Source of the DNA: Occultella gossypii | Lineage (GTDB): Bacteria > Actinomycetota > Actinomycetes > Actinomycetales > Beutenbergiaceae | Assembly (NCBI RefSeq): GCF_019947135.1 | Contig: NZ_JAGSHT010000012.1 | Span: 186,001 to 250,000 of the forward strand | Direction of reading: 5' to 3' | DNA: 64,000 nucleotides | In this document: positions 46,114 to 54,191 of the stretch, piece after piece | Position numbering within the stretch: position 1 is the stretch's first letter | Layout: every line of letters starts with the position of its first letter | Program-made: the position numbers and the translations under genes | Notes under the pieces: generated by a model | What the model saw: only the letters and a program-made list of their open reading frames with translations | The model's database searches: none | What the model was told of the DNA's origin: nothing

Positions 46114-46133
46114 GGTGCCCGATCGGGCGCACC
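46114..46133. promoter_or_regulatory. Cluster motif copy C before the DUF4157 gene
   Basis: ggtgcccgatcgggcgcacc: arms GGTGC/GCACC around a gatc-centred core, 84 nt upstream of the DUF4157 start in the largest gap of the structural region. Confidence 0.45.
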
Positions 46134-46216
46134 GGCGACCATGTGCCGCAGGGCCAGGAGATGGCAGCATCGCAGTCCACCGACCCAGGACTCCCGCGTC
46201 TGAAGAGGGGTGTGCG

Positions 46217-47002
46217 ATGCACAGCCACGACCACGCCGACGAGATCGGCCCGGTCCGGCCGGGCTCGACCAGGCGCACCAGCGATGAGTCCGGCGCATCC
46301 CCGGGCGCCGCGCGACCTGGCCGCCCGGACGTGCTCGGTTCGGAAGGACTGCTCCGTCTGCAGCGCGCCATCGGCAATGCGGGGGTCTCCGAGCTGGTCG
46401 AGCAGGAGCGGTCCCCGGTCCTCGACGTGATCGGGTCGGGTGGCGGGAGCGCCCTCGACGAGGGCGTCCGCACCGACATGGAGGCGCGCCTCGGGCACGA
46501 CTTCAGCGACGTCCGGGTGCACACCGACGGGGCCGCCAGCGACTCCGCAGCGGCCGTCAACGCCCACGCCTACACGGTCGGCTCCAATGTGGTGTTCCAG
46601 CGGGACCGGTACGACCCGGCCTCACAGGCCGGCCGCACGATGCTCGCGCACGAACTCACGCACGTGGTGCAGCAGCGCGGCGGCCCGGTGGACGGCACGC
46701 CCACCGGTGACGGGGTGCGCGTCAGCGACCCGTCCGACCGGTTCGAGCAGGAGGCGGCGGCGAACGCGGAGCGGGTCATGTCCGGGCCGGCGCCGGTGCA
46801 GCGCGAGGCCGAGGAGGAGGAGCTCCAGGGTGCGTTCGTGCAGCGCGAGGCCGAGGAGGAGGAGCTCCAGGGTGCGTTCGTGCAGCGCGAGGCCGAGGAG
46901 GAGGAGCTCCAGGGTGCGTTCGTGCAGCGCGAGGCCGAGGAGGAGGAGCTCCAAGGAGCCTTCGTGCAGCGCGAGGCGGAAGAGGACGCGCTCGACGCGT
47001 GA
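46217..47002 (+). CDS. DUF4157 eCIS core protein (zinc-protease-like) with 14-residue repeats
   Basis: A 261-residue protein. The DUF4157 domain (about 70-180) has LDEGVRTDMEARLGHDFSDVRVHTDGAASDSAAAVNAHAYTVG and the metalloprotease motif HELTH (145-149). Residues about 194-261 are four tandem copies of a 14-residue unit (QREAEEEELQGAFV) plus a partial fifth. DUF4157 is the most typical accessory domain of eCIS loci; whether it is a cargo, a protease or an assembly factor is not settled. ATG 46217 has a good site (gaagagggg). It lies between the ATPase and the sheath, with gaps on both sides. Confidence 0.92.
   Translation: MHSHDHADEIGPVRPGSTRRTSDESGASPGAARPGRPDVLGSEGLLRLQRAIGNAGVSELVEQERSPVLDVIGSGGGSALDEGVRTDMEARLGHDFSDVRVHTDGAASDSAAAVNAHAYTVGSNVVFQRDRYDPASQAGRTMLAHELTHVVQQRGGPVDGTPTGDGVRVSDPSDRFEQEAAANAERVMSGPAPVQREAEEEELQGAFVQREAEEEELQGAFVQREAEEEELQGAFVQREAEEEELQGAFVQREAEEDALDA
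46796..47000 (+). repeat. 42-bp tandem repeats in the DUF4157 gene
   Basis: Units of 42 bp begin at 46796, 46838, 46880 and 46922, with a diverged partial unit from 46964. The first three are identical, the fourth has a few changes. Near-identity at DNA level suggests recent expansion, so copy number probably varies between strains. Confidence 0.95.
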
Positions 47003-47007
47003 ACCGA

Positions 47008-47027
47008 GGGTGCCCGTTCGCGCACCC
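47008..47027. promoter_or_regulatory. Cluster motif copy D before the sheath gene
   Basis: gggtgcccgttcgcgcaccc: arms GGGTGC/GCACCC around ccgttcgc, 95 nt upstream of the sheath start and just after the DUF4157 stop. It could also act as a weak terminator hairpin. Confidence 0.4.
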
Positions 47028-47122
47028 GCTGCTTCCCGACTGCTCGTCCGCGCGGACACTGTGCCCGCCCTCGGTGCCCGGCAGGCTGGCCTTCCCACCA
47101 TCGAAGCGCCCGAGGAGGCGAC

Positions 47123-48688
47123 ATGCCGACGTATCTCTCGCCAGGCGTATATGTCGAGGAGGTTGAGGCTGGGTCACGACCGATCGAAGGGGTCGGTACC
47201 TCAGTCGCAGCTTTCGTCGGCCTGGCTGCGAAGGGCCCGGTGAACGAGCCGACGCTCGTATCCAACTGGACCCAGTTCTCCGAGACCTTCGGGGACTTCA
47301 TCTCGGGGTCGTACCTGGCCCACTCCGTGTACGGGTACTTCCTGAACGGCGGCGGCAACTGCTACGTCGTCCGGATCGGCGCGAACGGTGCCGACGGTGC
47401 CAAGTCGGGACGGTCGCGGGCACCGAAGGCGCTGCCCGCAGGGCCCGCCAATGCCCAGATCGGCGGCTACCGCGTGGTGGCCAAGGACGACGCACCGAAG
47501 GGCAAGAAGGTCAGCGTCGAGGTCGCCGACGCCGGCGGGGAGAACCCGCCGGACGACCAGTTCAAGCTGGTCATCAACGTCGAGGGCAAGGAGACGGAGA
47601 CCTTCGACAACGTCACGACCAAGCGCGGTGCGGACAACGTCGCCACGAAGGTGAACCAGCACTCCAAGCTCATCACGATCGAGGAGGTGGCCTCCGGGAG
47701 CGCCCTCGCCAAGCCGGACAAGGGCACCGTGGCCCTCGTCGCGCCCGAGCCCGAGCCGGAGCCGCCGTCGACCACGGACCTCGGCGCCGACGACTACATC
47801 GGCGACGCCGCCGACCGCACCGGCTTCAGCGGCCTCGAGGCCATCGACGAGGTCACCATCGTGGCCGTCCCGGATCTGGTGGCCGCGCTGGAGCAGGAGG
47901 CGATCGATCTGGAGACGTTCCAGGCCGTGCAGCTGGCGATGATCGCCCACTGCGAGCTGATGGGCGACCGGATGGCGATCCTGGACCCACCGCCGAACCT
48001 CAACGCGCAGCAGGTCAAGGACTGGCGGGTCGGCGGAGCCGGCTACGACTCCAAGTACGCGGCGCTGTACTGGCCCTACGTCAAGATCTTCGACCCGGGT
48101 GACGGATCGACCAGGTTCGTGCCGCCGTCGGGCCACATGGCCGGCATCTGGGCCCGCAGCGACGGTGAACGTGGCGTGCACAAGGCCCCGGCGAACGAGG
48201 TCGTGCGCGGCGCCATCACGCTGCAGACACAGATCACCAAGGCCGAGCACGACCTGCTCAACCCGGTCGGCGTGAACGCGATCCGGACCTTCCCGGGCCG
48301 GGGCGTGCGGGTCTGGGGTGCGCGGACGCTCTCCTCCGATCCGGCGTGGCGGTACATCAACGTGCGGCGGCTCTTCAACTACCTGGAGGAGTCGATCCTC
48401 GGTGGCACCCAATGGGTGGTCTTCGAGCCGAACGACCGAGCCCTCTGGGCCCGGATCCGGCGCACGATCTCGGCCTTCCTGGTGAACGAGTGGCGCAAGG
48501 GCGCACTGTTCGGCAGTACCCCCGACGAGGCGTACTTCGTCAAGTGTGACGACGAGACGAACCCGGCGGAGGGCATCGATGCCGGCCAGGTCGTCTGCCA
48601 GATCGGGATCGCGCCGGTCAAGCCGGCCGAATTCGTCATCTTCCAGCTGTCGCAGTTCTCCGGCGGCACATCACTCGTGAGCGAATAG
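47123..48688 (+). CDS. Contractile sheath protein
   Basis: A 521-residue tail sheath subunit that contracts to drive the inner tube. The N-terminus PTYLSPGVYVEEVEAGSRPIEGVGTSVAAFVGLAAKGP is diagnostic; the C-terminal part has GVRVWGARTLSSDPAWRYINVRRLFNYLEESI, RTISAFLVNEWRKGALFGSTPDEAYFVKCD and PAEFVIFQL. Residues about 90-215 are an inserted outer domain. Only one sheath gene is present, whereas Photorhabdus PVC has three. Ribosome site gaggagg is strong. Confidence 0.97.
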   Translation: MPTYLSPGVYVEEVEAGSRPIEGVGTSVAAFVGLAAKGPVNEPTLVSNWTQFSETFGDFISGSYLAHSVYGYFLNGGGNCYVVRIGANGADGAKSGRSRAPKALPAGPANAQIGGYRVVAKDDAPKGKKVSVEVADAGGENPPDDQFKLVINVEGKETETFDNVTTKRGADNVATKVNQHSKLITIEEVASGSALAKPDKGTVALVAPEPEPEPPSTTDLGADDYIGDAADRTGFSGLEAIDEVTIVAVPDLVAALEQEAIDLETFQAVQLAMIAHCELMGDRMAILDPPPNLNAQQVKDWRVGGAGYDSKYAALYWPYVKIFDPGDGSTRFVPPSGHMAGIWARSDGERGVHKAPANEVVRGAITLQTQITKAEHDLLNPVGVNAIRTFPGRGVRVWGARTLSSDPAWRYINVRRLFNYLEESILGGTQWVVFEPNDRALWARIRRTISAFLVNEWRKGALFGSTPDEAYFVKCDDETNPAEGIDAGQVVCQIGIAPVKPAEFVIFQLSQFSGGTSLVSE

Positions 48689-48701
48689 AAGGAGCCGAAC
48701 A

Positions 48702-49148
48702 ATGCCACTCGCAGACCCACTCGACTCATCATCCGCCTACGCCTTCAGGGTCACCATCGACGGCATCGAGATCCCCAAGGTGATCGAGGTCGGCGGCCTG
48801 AAGTCCGAGGTGGACAAGATCGAGATGAAACAGCAGATGAAGGACGGCAAGTACGTCGTCCGTCAGATGGTCGGCCGACCGAAGCCGGGGGAGTTCACCG
48901 TCACGCGGGGCCTCACCGACTCGAAGACGATCAGCGACTGGCTGAAGACCGTGATGCAGGGCGATATGGCCGGGTCACGCAAGACCGCCGCGGTCGAGCT
49001 GCTCGACTACCAGGACGGGCTGCTCATGACCTACAACTTCACCAACTGCTGGGTCCGAAGCCTCGAGGTGACCTCCCTCAAGGCCGGGGCCACGGAGCAG
49101 GCGACCGAGAAGGCGACCGTCTGCTACGACGAGGTCGCGATCGTCTGA
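48702..49148 (+). CDS. Inner tube protein 1 (T4 gp19-like)
   Basis: A 148-residue tube subunit of the gp19/Hcp-like fold. It begins DPLDSSSAYAFRVTIDGIEIPKVIEVGGLKSEVDKIEMKQ and has KPGEFTVTRGLTDSKTISDWLKTV. It lies 13 nt after the sheath gene (site aaggag) and its TGA overlaps the next ATG by 1 nt. By order and similarity it is likely the main tube-forming subunit. Confidence 0.95.
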   Translation: MPLADPLDSSSAYAFRVTIDGIEIPKVIEVGGLKSEVDKIEMKQQMKDGKYVVRQMVGRPKPGEFTVTRGLTDSKTISDWLKTVMQGDMAGSRKTAAVELLDYQDGLLMTYNFTNCWVRSLEVTSLKAGATEQATEKATVCYDEVAIV

Positions 49149-49597
49149 TGCAGCGCACACACGCCACGTTGGCGCCGGCCGATCCGGATCAGGAGGCGCT
49201 TGAGCCTGCTGCTCCGGATCGCTCGGCGCTGCGCACCGAGTTCGACTTCGAGTTGCCGCGCGGCTTCATGGACGGCGACGGAACGGTGCATCGTCGGGGC
49301 ACGATGCGCCTCGCCACGGCGCGTGACGAGCTCCTGCCGCTCTATGACGCGCGGGTTCAGGAGAACCCGGCGTTCACCACCGTGGTCCTCCTGGGCCGCG
49401 TGATCACGTCGCTCGGCACCCTCGGGGTCGTCAACGCGAACGTGGTCGAGAACATGTTCGCCTCCGACGTGGCGTTCCTCCAGGACTTCTACCGGCGGAT
49501 CAACGCCGAGGGGCACACCCGGGCGGCGGTCACGTGTCCGTCGTGTTCGCACCGGTTCACCCTCGACCTCTCGGGTGGCCGCCTGGGGGAATCGTGA
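49148..49597 (+). CDS. Tail assembly protein with Cys motif
   Basis: A 149-residue protein of the phage tail assembly type found in actinobacterial eCIS loci. The core FDFELPRGFMDGDGTVHRRGTMRLATARDELLPLYDARVQENPAFTTVVLLGRVI is conserved in such clusters, and VVNANVVENMFASDVAFLQDFYRRIN follows. The C-terminus has a CPSCSHRF knuckle that could bind zinc together with neighbouring residues. It is likely a tube-assembly chaperone. It is coupled to both neighbours by overlaps. Confidence 0.85.
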   Translation: MQRTHATLAPADPDQEALEPAAPDRSALRTEFDFELPRGFMDGDGTVHRRGTMRLATARDELLPLYDARVQENPAFTTVVLLGRVITSLGTLGVVNANVVENMFASDVAFLQDFYRRINAEGHTRAAVTCPSCSHRFTLDLSGGRLGES

Positions 49598-49752
49598 CGT
49601 ACGCGGCCGATCGCATCTACCAGGAGGTCGCGTACGTCGCCTACCACTTCCACTGGTCCCGTGACGAGATCCTCGATCTGGAGCACCCGCAGCGGCTGCG
49701 CTTCGTGTCCGAGATCGCGGACATCAACCGGCGTCTTTCCGAGGACAGGTGA
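49594..49752 (+). CDS. DUF6760 small eCIS protein
   Basis: A 52-residue protein, shorter than most annotation cut-offs. It reads TYAADRIYQEVAYVAYHFHWSRDEILDLEHPQRLRFVSEI and ends in an acidic tail, matching the small DUF6760 family between tube and baseplate genes of eCIS clusters. The GTG start at 49594 overlaps the previous stop (GTGA). Its role is unknown; it may be a tube-initiator or assembly adaptor (Pvc6-like position). Confidence 0.88.
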   Translation: MTYAADRIYQEVAYVAYHFHWSRDEILDLEHPQRLRFVSEIADINRRLSEDR

Positions 49753-49755
49753 GCC

Positions 49756-52700
49756 ATGCGATGGCCCTGGCAACGAGCGAAGGAGACGGCACCACCGACA
49801 CCGGCGTCGCCCTCGCGCGGGCCGGCCGGCCAGGCGGCAGCTGAGCCCGGGCCGGCCGGGTGGGCGTTCCTCCCGCCCCTGCAGCGCACCATCGGGCCGG
49901 TCCAGCTGGTGCACCGCCCGACGGCGTTCCCGCACTCCCTGAGTTCCTGGTCGTCGCCGTCGTTCACGGGGGCGATGACGCACCTCGTGGACGCGTCCGC
50001 GCCGTCGGGGGTCGTCGACGGCGATCGTCGTGGCCTTCCAGGCACCGGTGCGCCGACCCACCGCGCCGCCGCATCGGAACTCACGCTGCTGCCACCCCCA
50101 CCGCCCTCGCCCCGGGTCCAGCGGGCCGCCCTCGGCGCGGCGGGCCCCCTGACCCGGGCCGGCGCCGACGTGCGGGGACTGCCGGTGCCCCACCCCGTCG
50201 TCGTTCCAGACACGCCCGCCCGGATCGATCCAGGGCCGGACGCCGGGCCCAGCGATGACGGCGGGAGTGACCCGGTGGCGCCCGCGGCTGGACCCGAGGA
50301 GCCCGAGCCGGTCGCCGACGACCCGGTCGGATACTCCGAGGGCGGTGCGACGTTCGTGCCGATCGTCGCCGCCCCGCAGCCGCCGTCGACCCACGAGGGG
50401 ATCGGCGCCGCGGGCATGCCCCTGCAGCGGACCGGCCCGGCGGCGCCCGCGCCGCTCGCGCGCCCCGCGTCGGAGGTGGTGCCCCCGCGCCTCGGGCTGG
50501 GTGCACCGCTGCCGACGGCGGATGTGCGGGACACTGTCGTCGCGCCTTCGGCCTCGGCCGGGTCGAGCTCATGGCCGACCCCGGCACAGGTGCCGGGCGC
50601 GGTGTCGTCCCCGGCGCGGCCACCCGGCAGCGGGTCGTCGCCGACAACCGCGCCGACCGCAGCCCGGGGAGAGGCGACCCAGGCAGTCGGTCCACCGACC
50701 CCGGTCGAGCCGAGCGTGGCGGAGGCGTCGGCGGCCGCATCGCCTGCGACGGCGGGCCTCCTGGGGCCGACGCCGGGCACGCTCGGGCCGCGACCGGGTG
50801 GCGCCACGAGCGGTCCGGCCCTGGGTTCTAGTGACCTCGCGGATTCGGTAGGTCCCGCCGCGACACCGCTGCCACTCCAACGGTTCACCCCCGGACCGGG
50901 GCCTATCGGTCCGGATGGCGGACCCACGCTCGGCTCGCCGGGCCCGGAGCCGGTGGGCTCGGCGACCCCGGACGACCCGATATCGACCACGGCACCGGGC
51001 CTCGTCGCAGCGCCGACGGAGGTACCCATCGTGGGCGGCATCGGTCCCGAACCGCGTGCGGTGGATCCGCCGATCGTCCCCTCGGTCGATCCACCGCACG
51101 CCCCCATGCCGCTCGCGTCGCCGGCCGTCACGGAGGCTCCCGGCAACGTGCCGAACGGGCCTGGAACCGTCGGCCTCGGAGCTGTCGTACCAGGTCCGGA
51201 GCCCCAGATCGACGCGGGGCGGACGCCCTTACAGCGTCTCCCGGAGCCGGGCGCCACGCCGGCGTCGAGTGTGCCGGCGGCGGGCACGACGAGCCGAGAG
51301 CCGGCATCGGCCGCCGTGCCCGCACCGGTCCTCGATGACGCGACCGGCGTCGGGTTCAGCGCGGGCGTCGGGTCCGGCACGGGTGCCGGGTCAGCAACGG
51401 GTGCAGGAACCGGGACGAGCGCCGGGCGCGCGGCAGATCGGCCGACGCTCGCGCCGCTGCAACGCGTGGCCGAGCAGTGGCACAGGGTCGCGGGCGCCGT
51501 CGGAGCCGGCGCGCCGCCCCAAGGTCATCCGGTGCCGGGCCACGCCGCGCAGCCCCCGCTGGTCCAGCGAGCAGCGGTGTCCCCAGGTTCCGCCGCCTCG
51601 GGTACCGCAACCCCGGGCGCTGCGGGCTCGGGCACCGCGGGCTCGGCCGAGGCGCACCACGCAGCACCGGTCCGTACCACCGGCGCCGCCGGGACCCCGG
51701 ACACCCGAACGGATCCGGGCCCGGCCTCGGCGCCCGGCACCGCCCACGCGGCGAGCCCTTCCGACGAGGAGTCGGGCGGCGGCATGGACTCGAGTGCGCC
51801 AGTACCCGGCGACCCGATGACCACGTTCACGGACACCGGGATCCTCTCGCAGCGCACCGGGGCCGGCTCGATCGGGACGGATGCTGCACCCGACCCCACG
51901 CCGGGCCCGATCTCCGGCGGCCCCGGGGTCGGTGGGCCGGGGGTGGACCTGCCCGTCGCGTCGGTCGGCGGGCCGGCAGCCCCTGGAGCCGCGTCCAGTC
52001 AGGCGTCGGTCGGGACAGAGTCGTCAGTGGGGTCGTCGGTCGAGACCCAGTCGTCGGTGGAGACCCAGGTGGCGGTGGGCGCCCAGCTTTCGGGAACCCA
52101 GGCGCCGGCACCGACCCGAGCGCCTGGGGGAACACCGGCGTCGATGCCCCCGGTGGTCGCCCGAACCGTCGCCTCGGGGGCGGCCCTCGCCGGTACGCGG
52201 CCGGCAGGGCTTGTCCTGGCTGCGCCGCGGCCTGCGCGGTCGCCGCGGCCGGTCGGCCTGATCGGAGACACCGGCCGCGGTCCGCTCGCCATGCTCACCC
52301 GCACCTCCGACGGGATGGCCGCCGCCGGCCCGCGTGCCCCCGACCAGGCTCGGACTCCCAGCGCCGAGGCGGCCACGACTCTGGTCGCGCCGGACTGGGA
52401 CCCGGCGTCAGCCGACTGGGCATCGCCCACCACGGTCGGCGACCCGGTCGTGTCCCGGACCGCGGTCGACGCCGAGGAGCTCCCCGTCGCGCGGGCGGTC
52501 GGCATCGATGGCATCGAGACCAGCGTCGCGCCGAACCGACCCCGCAGCCGTCCGTCCCCGCGTTCCCGTGGCGGATTCCTCGGCCGCCACCGCGGGCCTG
52601 GCGCGACCGCGCCTGGCGACGGCTCCGACGCCGCCCGGTCCGCCGCGATGCCGCTGAACCAACCCGCGGCCCAACCCGGCCCGCCGTCGACCGCCGCACC

Positions 52701-52935
52701 CGCGGCGAACCCGACCCCCGCCGTCGCCCCGGCTGCTGCCGCAGCCACGCCCGTGGTGACCACGGTCTCCCGCTCGGACCCACCGCCCGACGGCGGTTCG
52801 TCGGCCCTGCGCGACCTGTCCGCGGGAGCCGTCGACGAACTGGCAGATCGGTTGGCCGGCCCGATCCTGCGACGGCTTCGGACGCAACTGCTCGTTGACC
52901 GCGAACGCCGCGGGATGCGCACGGACCTCCGGTAG
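49756..52935 (+). CDS. Large Pro/Ala-rich protein with scattered (L/V)QR motifs
   Basis: A 1059-residue, almost wholly disordered protein, rich in Pro, Ala, Gly and Thr. The start is MRWPWQRAKETAPP. Short motifs recur through it: PPLQRTIG, PRVQRAAL, MPLQRTG, LPLQRFTP, TPLQRLPE, APLQRVAE, LVQRAAVS. These match the VQR junctions of the DUF4157 repeats. The only ordered part is the end, an amphipathic basic helix region (AVDELADRLAGPILRRLRTQLLVDRERRGM). It lies in frame with the operon, between DUF6760 and tube 2. No other gene here is a tape-measure candidate; length control, scaffold or exported cargo are all possible. Not recognised by family. Confidence 0.75.
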   Translation: MRWPWQRAKETAPPTPASPSRGPAGQAAAEPGPAGWAFLPPLQRTIGPVQLVHRPTAFPHSLSSWSSPSFTGAMTHLVDASAPSGVVDGDRRGLPGTGAPTHRAAASELTLLPPPPPSPRVQRAALGAAGPLTRAGADVRGLPVPHPVVVPDTPARIDPGPDAGPSDDGGSDPVAPAAGPEEPEPVADDPVGYSEGGATFVPIVAAPQPPSTHEGIGAAGMPLQRTGPAAPAPLARPASEVVPPRLGLGAPLPTADVRDTVVAPSASAGSSSWPTPAQVPGAVSSPARPPGSGSSPTTAPTAARGEATQAVGPPTPVEPSVAEASAAASPATAGLLGPTPGTLGPRPGGATSGPALGSSDLADSVGPAATPLPLQRFTPGPGPIGPDGGPTLGSPGPEPVGSATPDDPISTTAPGLVAAPTEVPIVGGIGPEPRAVDPPIVPSVDPPHAPMPLASPAVTEAPGNVPNGPGTVGLGAVVPGPEPQIDAGRTPLQRLPEPGATPASSVPAAGTTSREPASAAVPAPVLDDATGVGFSAGVGSGTGAGSATGAGTGTSAGRAADRPTLAPLQRVAEQWHRVAGAVGAGAPPQGHPVPGHAAQPPLVQRAAVSPGSAASGTATPGAAGSGTAGSAEAHHAAPVRTTGAAGTPDTRTDPGPASAPGTAHAASPSDEESGGGMDSSAPVPGDPMTTFTDTGILSQRTGAGSIGTDAAPDPTPGPISGGPGVGGPGVDLPVASVGGPAAPGAASSQASVGTESSVGSSVETQSSVETQVAVGAQLSGTQAPAPTRAPGGTPASMPPVVARTVASGAALAGTRPAGLVLAAPRPARSPRPVGLIGDTGRGPLAMLTRTSDGMAAAGPRAPDQARTPSAEAATTLVAPDWDPASADWASPTTVGDPVVSRTAVDAEELPVARAVGIDGIETSVAPNRPRSRPSPRSRGGFLGRHRGPGATAPGDGSDAARSAAMPLNQPAAQPGPPSTAAPAANPTPAVAPAAAAATPVVTTVSRSDPPPDGGSSALRDLSAGAVDELADRLAGPILRRLRTQLLVDRERRGMRTDLR

Positions 52936-52948
52936 GGAGAGGACGAAC

Positions 52949-53386
52949 ATGCTCGAAGACATCGAGACCGGCATCGGGGTCCAGTACACCGTCAAACTCG
53001 ACGGCGTCGACCTCGGCGCGTTCAGCTCGTGCAGTGGCCTGGGCTGCGAGGTGGTCATCGAGGTGCGCGAGGAGGGCGGCAACAACGGCAACCCGTGGCA
53101 GTTGCCGACCCGCCTGAAGTACCCGAACATCACCCTGTCCCGCCCGCTCGGCAAGGACACCACGAAGGTCGCCGAGTGGTTCTCCTCCATCGCGAAGGGG
53201 TACAAGCGCCGCACCGGCGCCATCGAGGCGAAGACCGTGGACGGGCGGGTGATCGCCAGCTGGGGGCTTATGGACATCGTTCCGGTCCGCTGGTCCGGCC
53301 CCACGTTCAACCCCGACTCCCCTGCCGTGCTGACCGAGTCGGTGGAGATCGCCCACCACGGGTTCCTCGCCCCCGGGTCGAAGTGA
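52949..53386 (+). CDS. Inner tube protein 2 (tube initiator, gp19-like)
   Basis: A 145-residue gp19-fold protein, second tube paralogue. It reads IETGIGVQYTVKLDGVDLGAFSSCSGLGCEVVIEVREEGGNNGNPWQLP and ends MDIVPVRWSGPTFNPDSPAVLTESVEIAHHGFLAP. In PVC-type particles the second tube protein (Pvc5-like) makes the first ring on the spike. It starts the baseplate part of the operon. ATG 52949 follows the site gggagagga. Confidence 0.93.
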   Translation: MLEDIETGIGVQYTVKLDGVDLGAFSSCSGLGCEVVIEVREEGGNNGNPWQLPTRLKYPNITLSRPLGKDTTKVAEWFSSIAKGYKRRTGAIEAKTVDGRVIASWGLMDIVPVRWSGPTFNPDSPAVLTESVEIAHHGFLAPGSK

Positions 53387-53393
53387 GGACGTC

Positions 53394-54191
53394 ATGCCTC
53401 CCGCACCCGTAGCGTTCGAGGCCGCCGGGGCCGGCGGTGCCGGCTCCCCGGCGCGGCTCGAACACGCCTACCTGCAGCTGCACGAGCCGTCCATGGACGG
53501 GTCGCTGTCCAAACCCGGACCGAAGCTGGACCGCATCGACTTCCAGTTCAACCCCAAGGAACTGAGCCTGTCGAAGCGGGCGGTATGGAAGGAGAGCCCG
53601 GCCACCGGCAACAAGAAGGCGGGACCGCCGCAGTACACCGGGCCGCAGCCGACCTCGCTCACCCTGGAGATGTTCTTCGACGCCTCGGACACGCTCGACT
53701 CCTCGGTGGTGAAGAAGGTCGAGCGGTTGTTCTCCTGCTGCGTGCCGACGTCGGCGTCGTTCGGGCAGAAGAAGGCCTCCCCTCCTTGGGTGCTGTTCCG
53801 GTGGGGCGCGCTGACCGGGTTCCTCGCCTACATCGAGTCCGTCACGGCGACCTACACCCTGTTCACGTCCGCCGGGTTGCCGGTTCGGGCCACGTGCACG
53901 GTGACGCTGAACGAGATCGCCGGGGAGCAACCCGGGCAGAACCCCACGTCGGGCGGGCTCGTGCCGCGCCGGGAGCACGTGCTCCGGGCGGGGGACACGC
54001 TCGCCGGCATCGCCTATGCCGAGTACGGGGACCCGTCGCTCTGGCGGGCGGTGGCCGAGCTCAACGGGGTGGACGACCCGGTCCGGCTCCGGCCCGGGCG
54101 TCGGCTCCTGCTGCCTGCCGTCGACGAACTGCCGCGCGTGGCCGTGCCTCGCGGTGACCGAGCGCGGGAGGTGGCCCGTGCCGGCGACTGA
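53394..54191 (+). CDS. LysM baseplate hub protein (Pvc7 / gp53-like)
   Basis: A 265-residue protein. The N-terminal part (DRIDFQFNPKELSLSKRAVWKES; PQPTSLTLEMFFDASDTLDSSVVKKVERLFSCC) is the conserved eCIS baseplate hub domain; a C-terminal LysM (about 195-245; HVLRAGDTLAGIAYAEYGDPSLWRAVAELNGVDDP) ties it to the spike. Here LysM is used for protein contact within the particle, not for peptidoglycan. Its 3' end overlaps the spike gene by 14 nt. Confidence 0.93.
   Translation: MPPAPVAFEAAGAGGAGSPARLEHAYLQLHEPSMDGSLSKPGPKLDRIDFQFNPKELSLSKRAVWKESPATGNKKAGPPQYTGPQPTSLTLEMFFDASDTLDSSVVKKVERLFSCCVPTSASFGQKKASPPWVLFRWGALTGFLAYIESVTATYTLFTSAGLPVRATCTVTLNEIAGEQPGQNPTSGGLVPRREHVLRAGDTLAGIAYAEYGDPSLWRAVAELNGVDDPVRLRPGRRLLLPAVDELPRVAVPRGDRAREVARAGD

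Noticed and set aside
49641-51380. 579-codon minus-strand frame opposite the Pro/Ala-rich protein
   Set aside because: It is equally low in complexity, so both strands were considered. The plus-strand frame fits the operon (3 nt after DUF6760, ending 13 nt before tube 2), starts plausibly and ends in an ordered helix. The minus frame breaks the operon.
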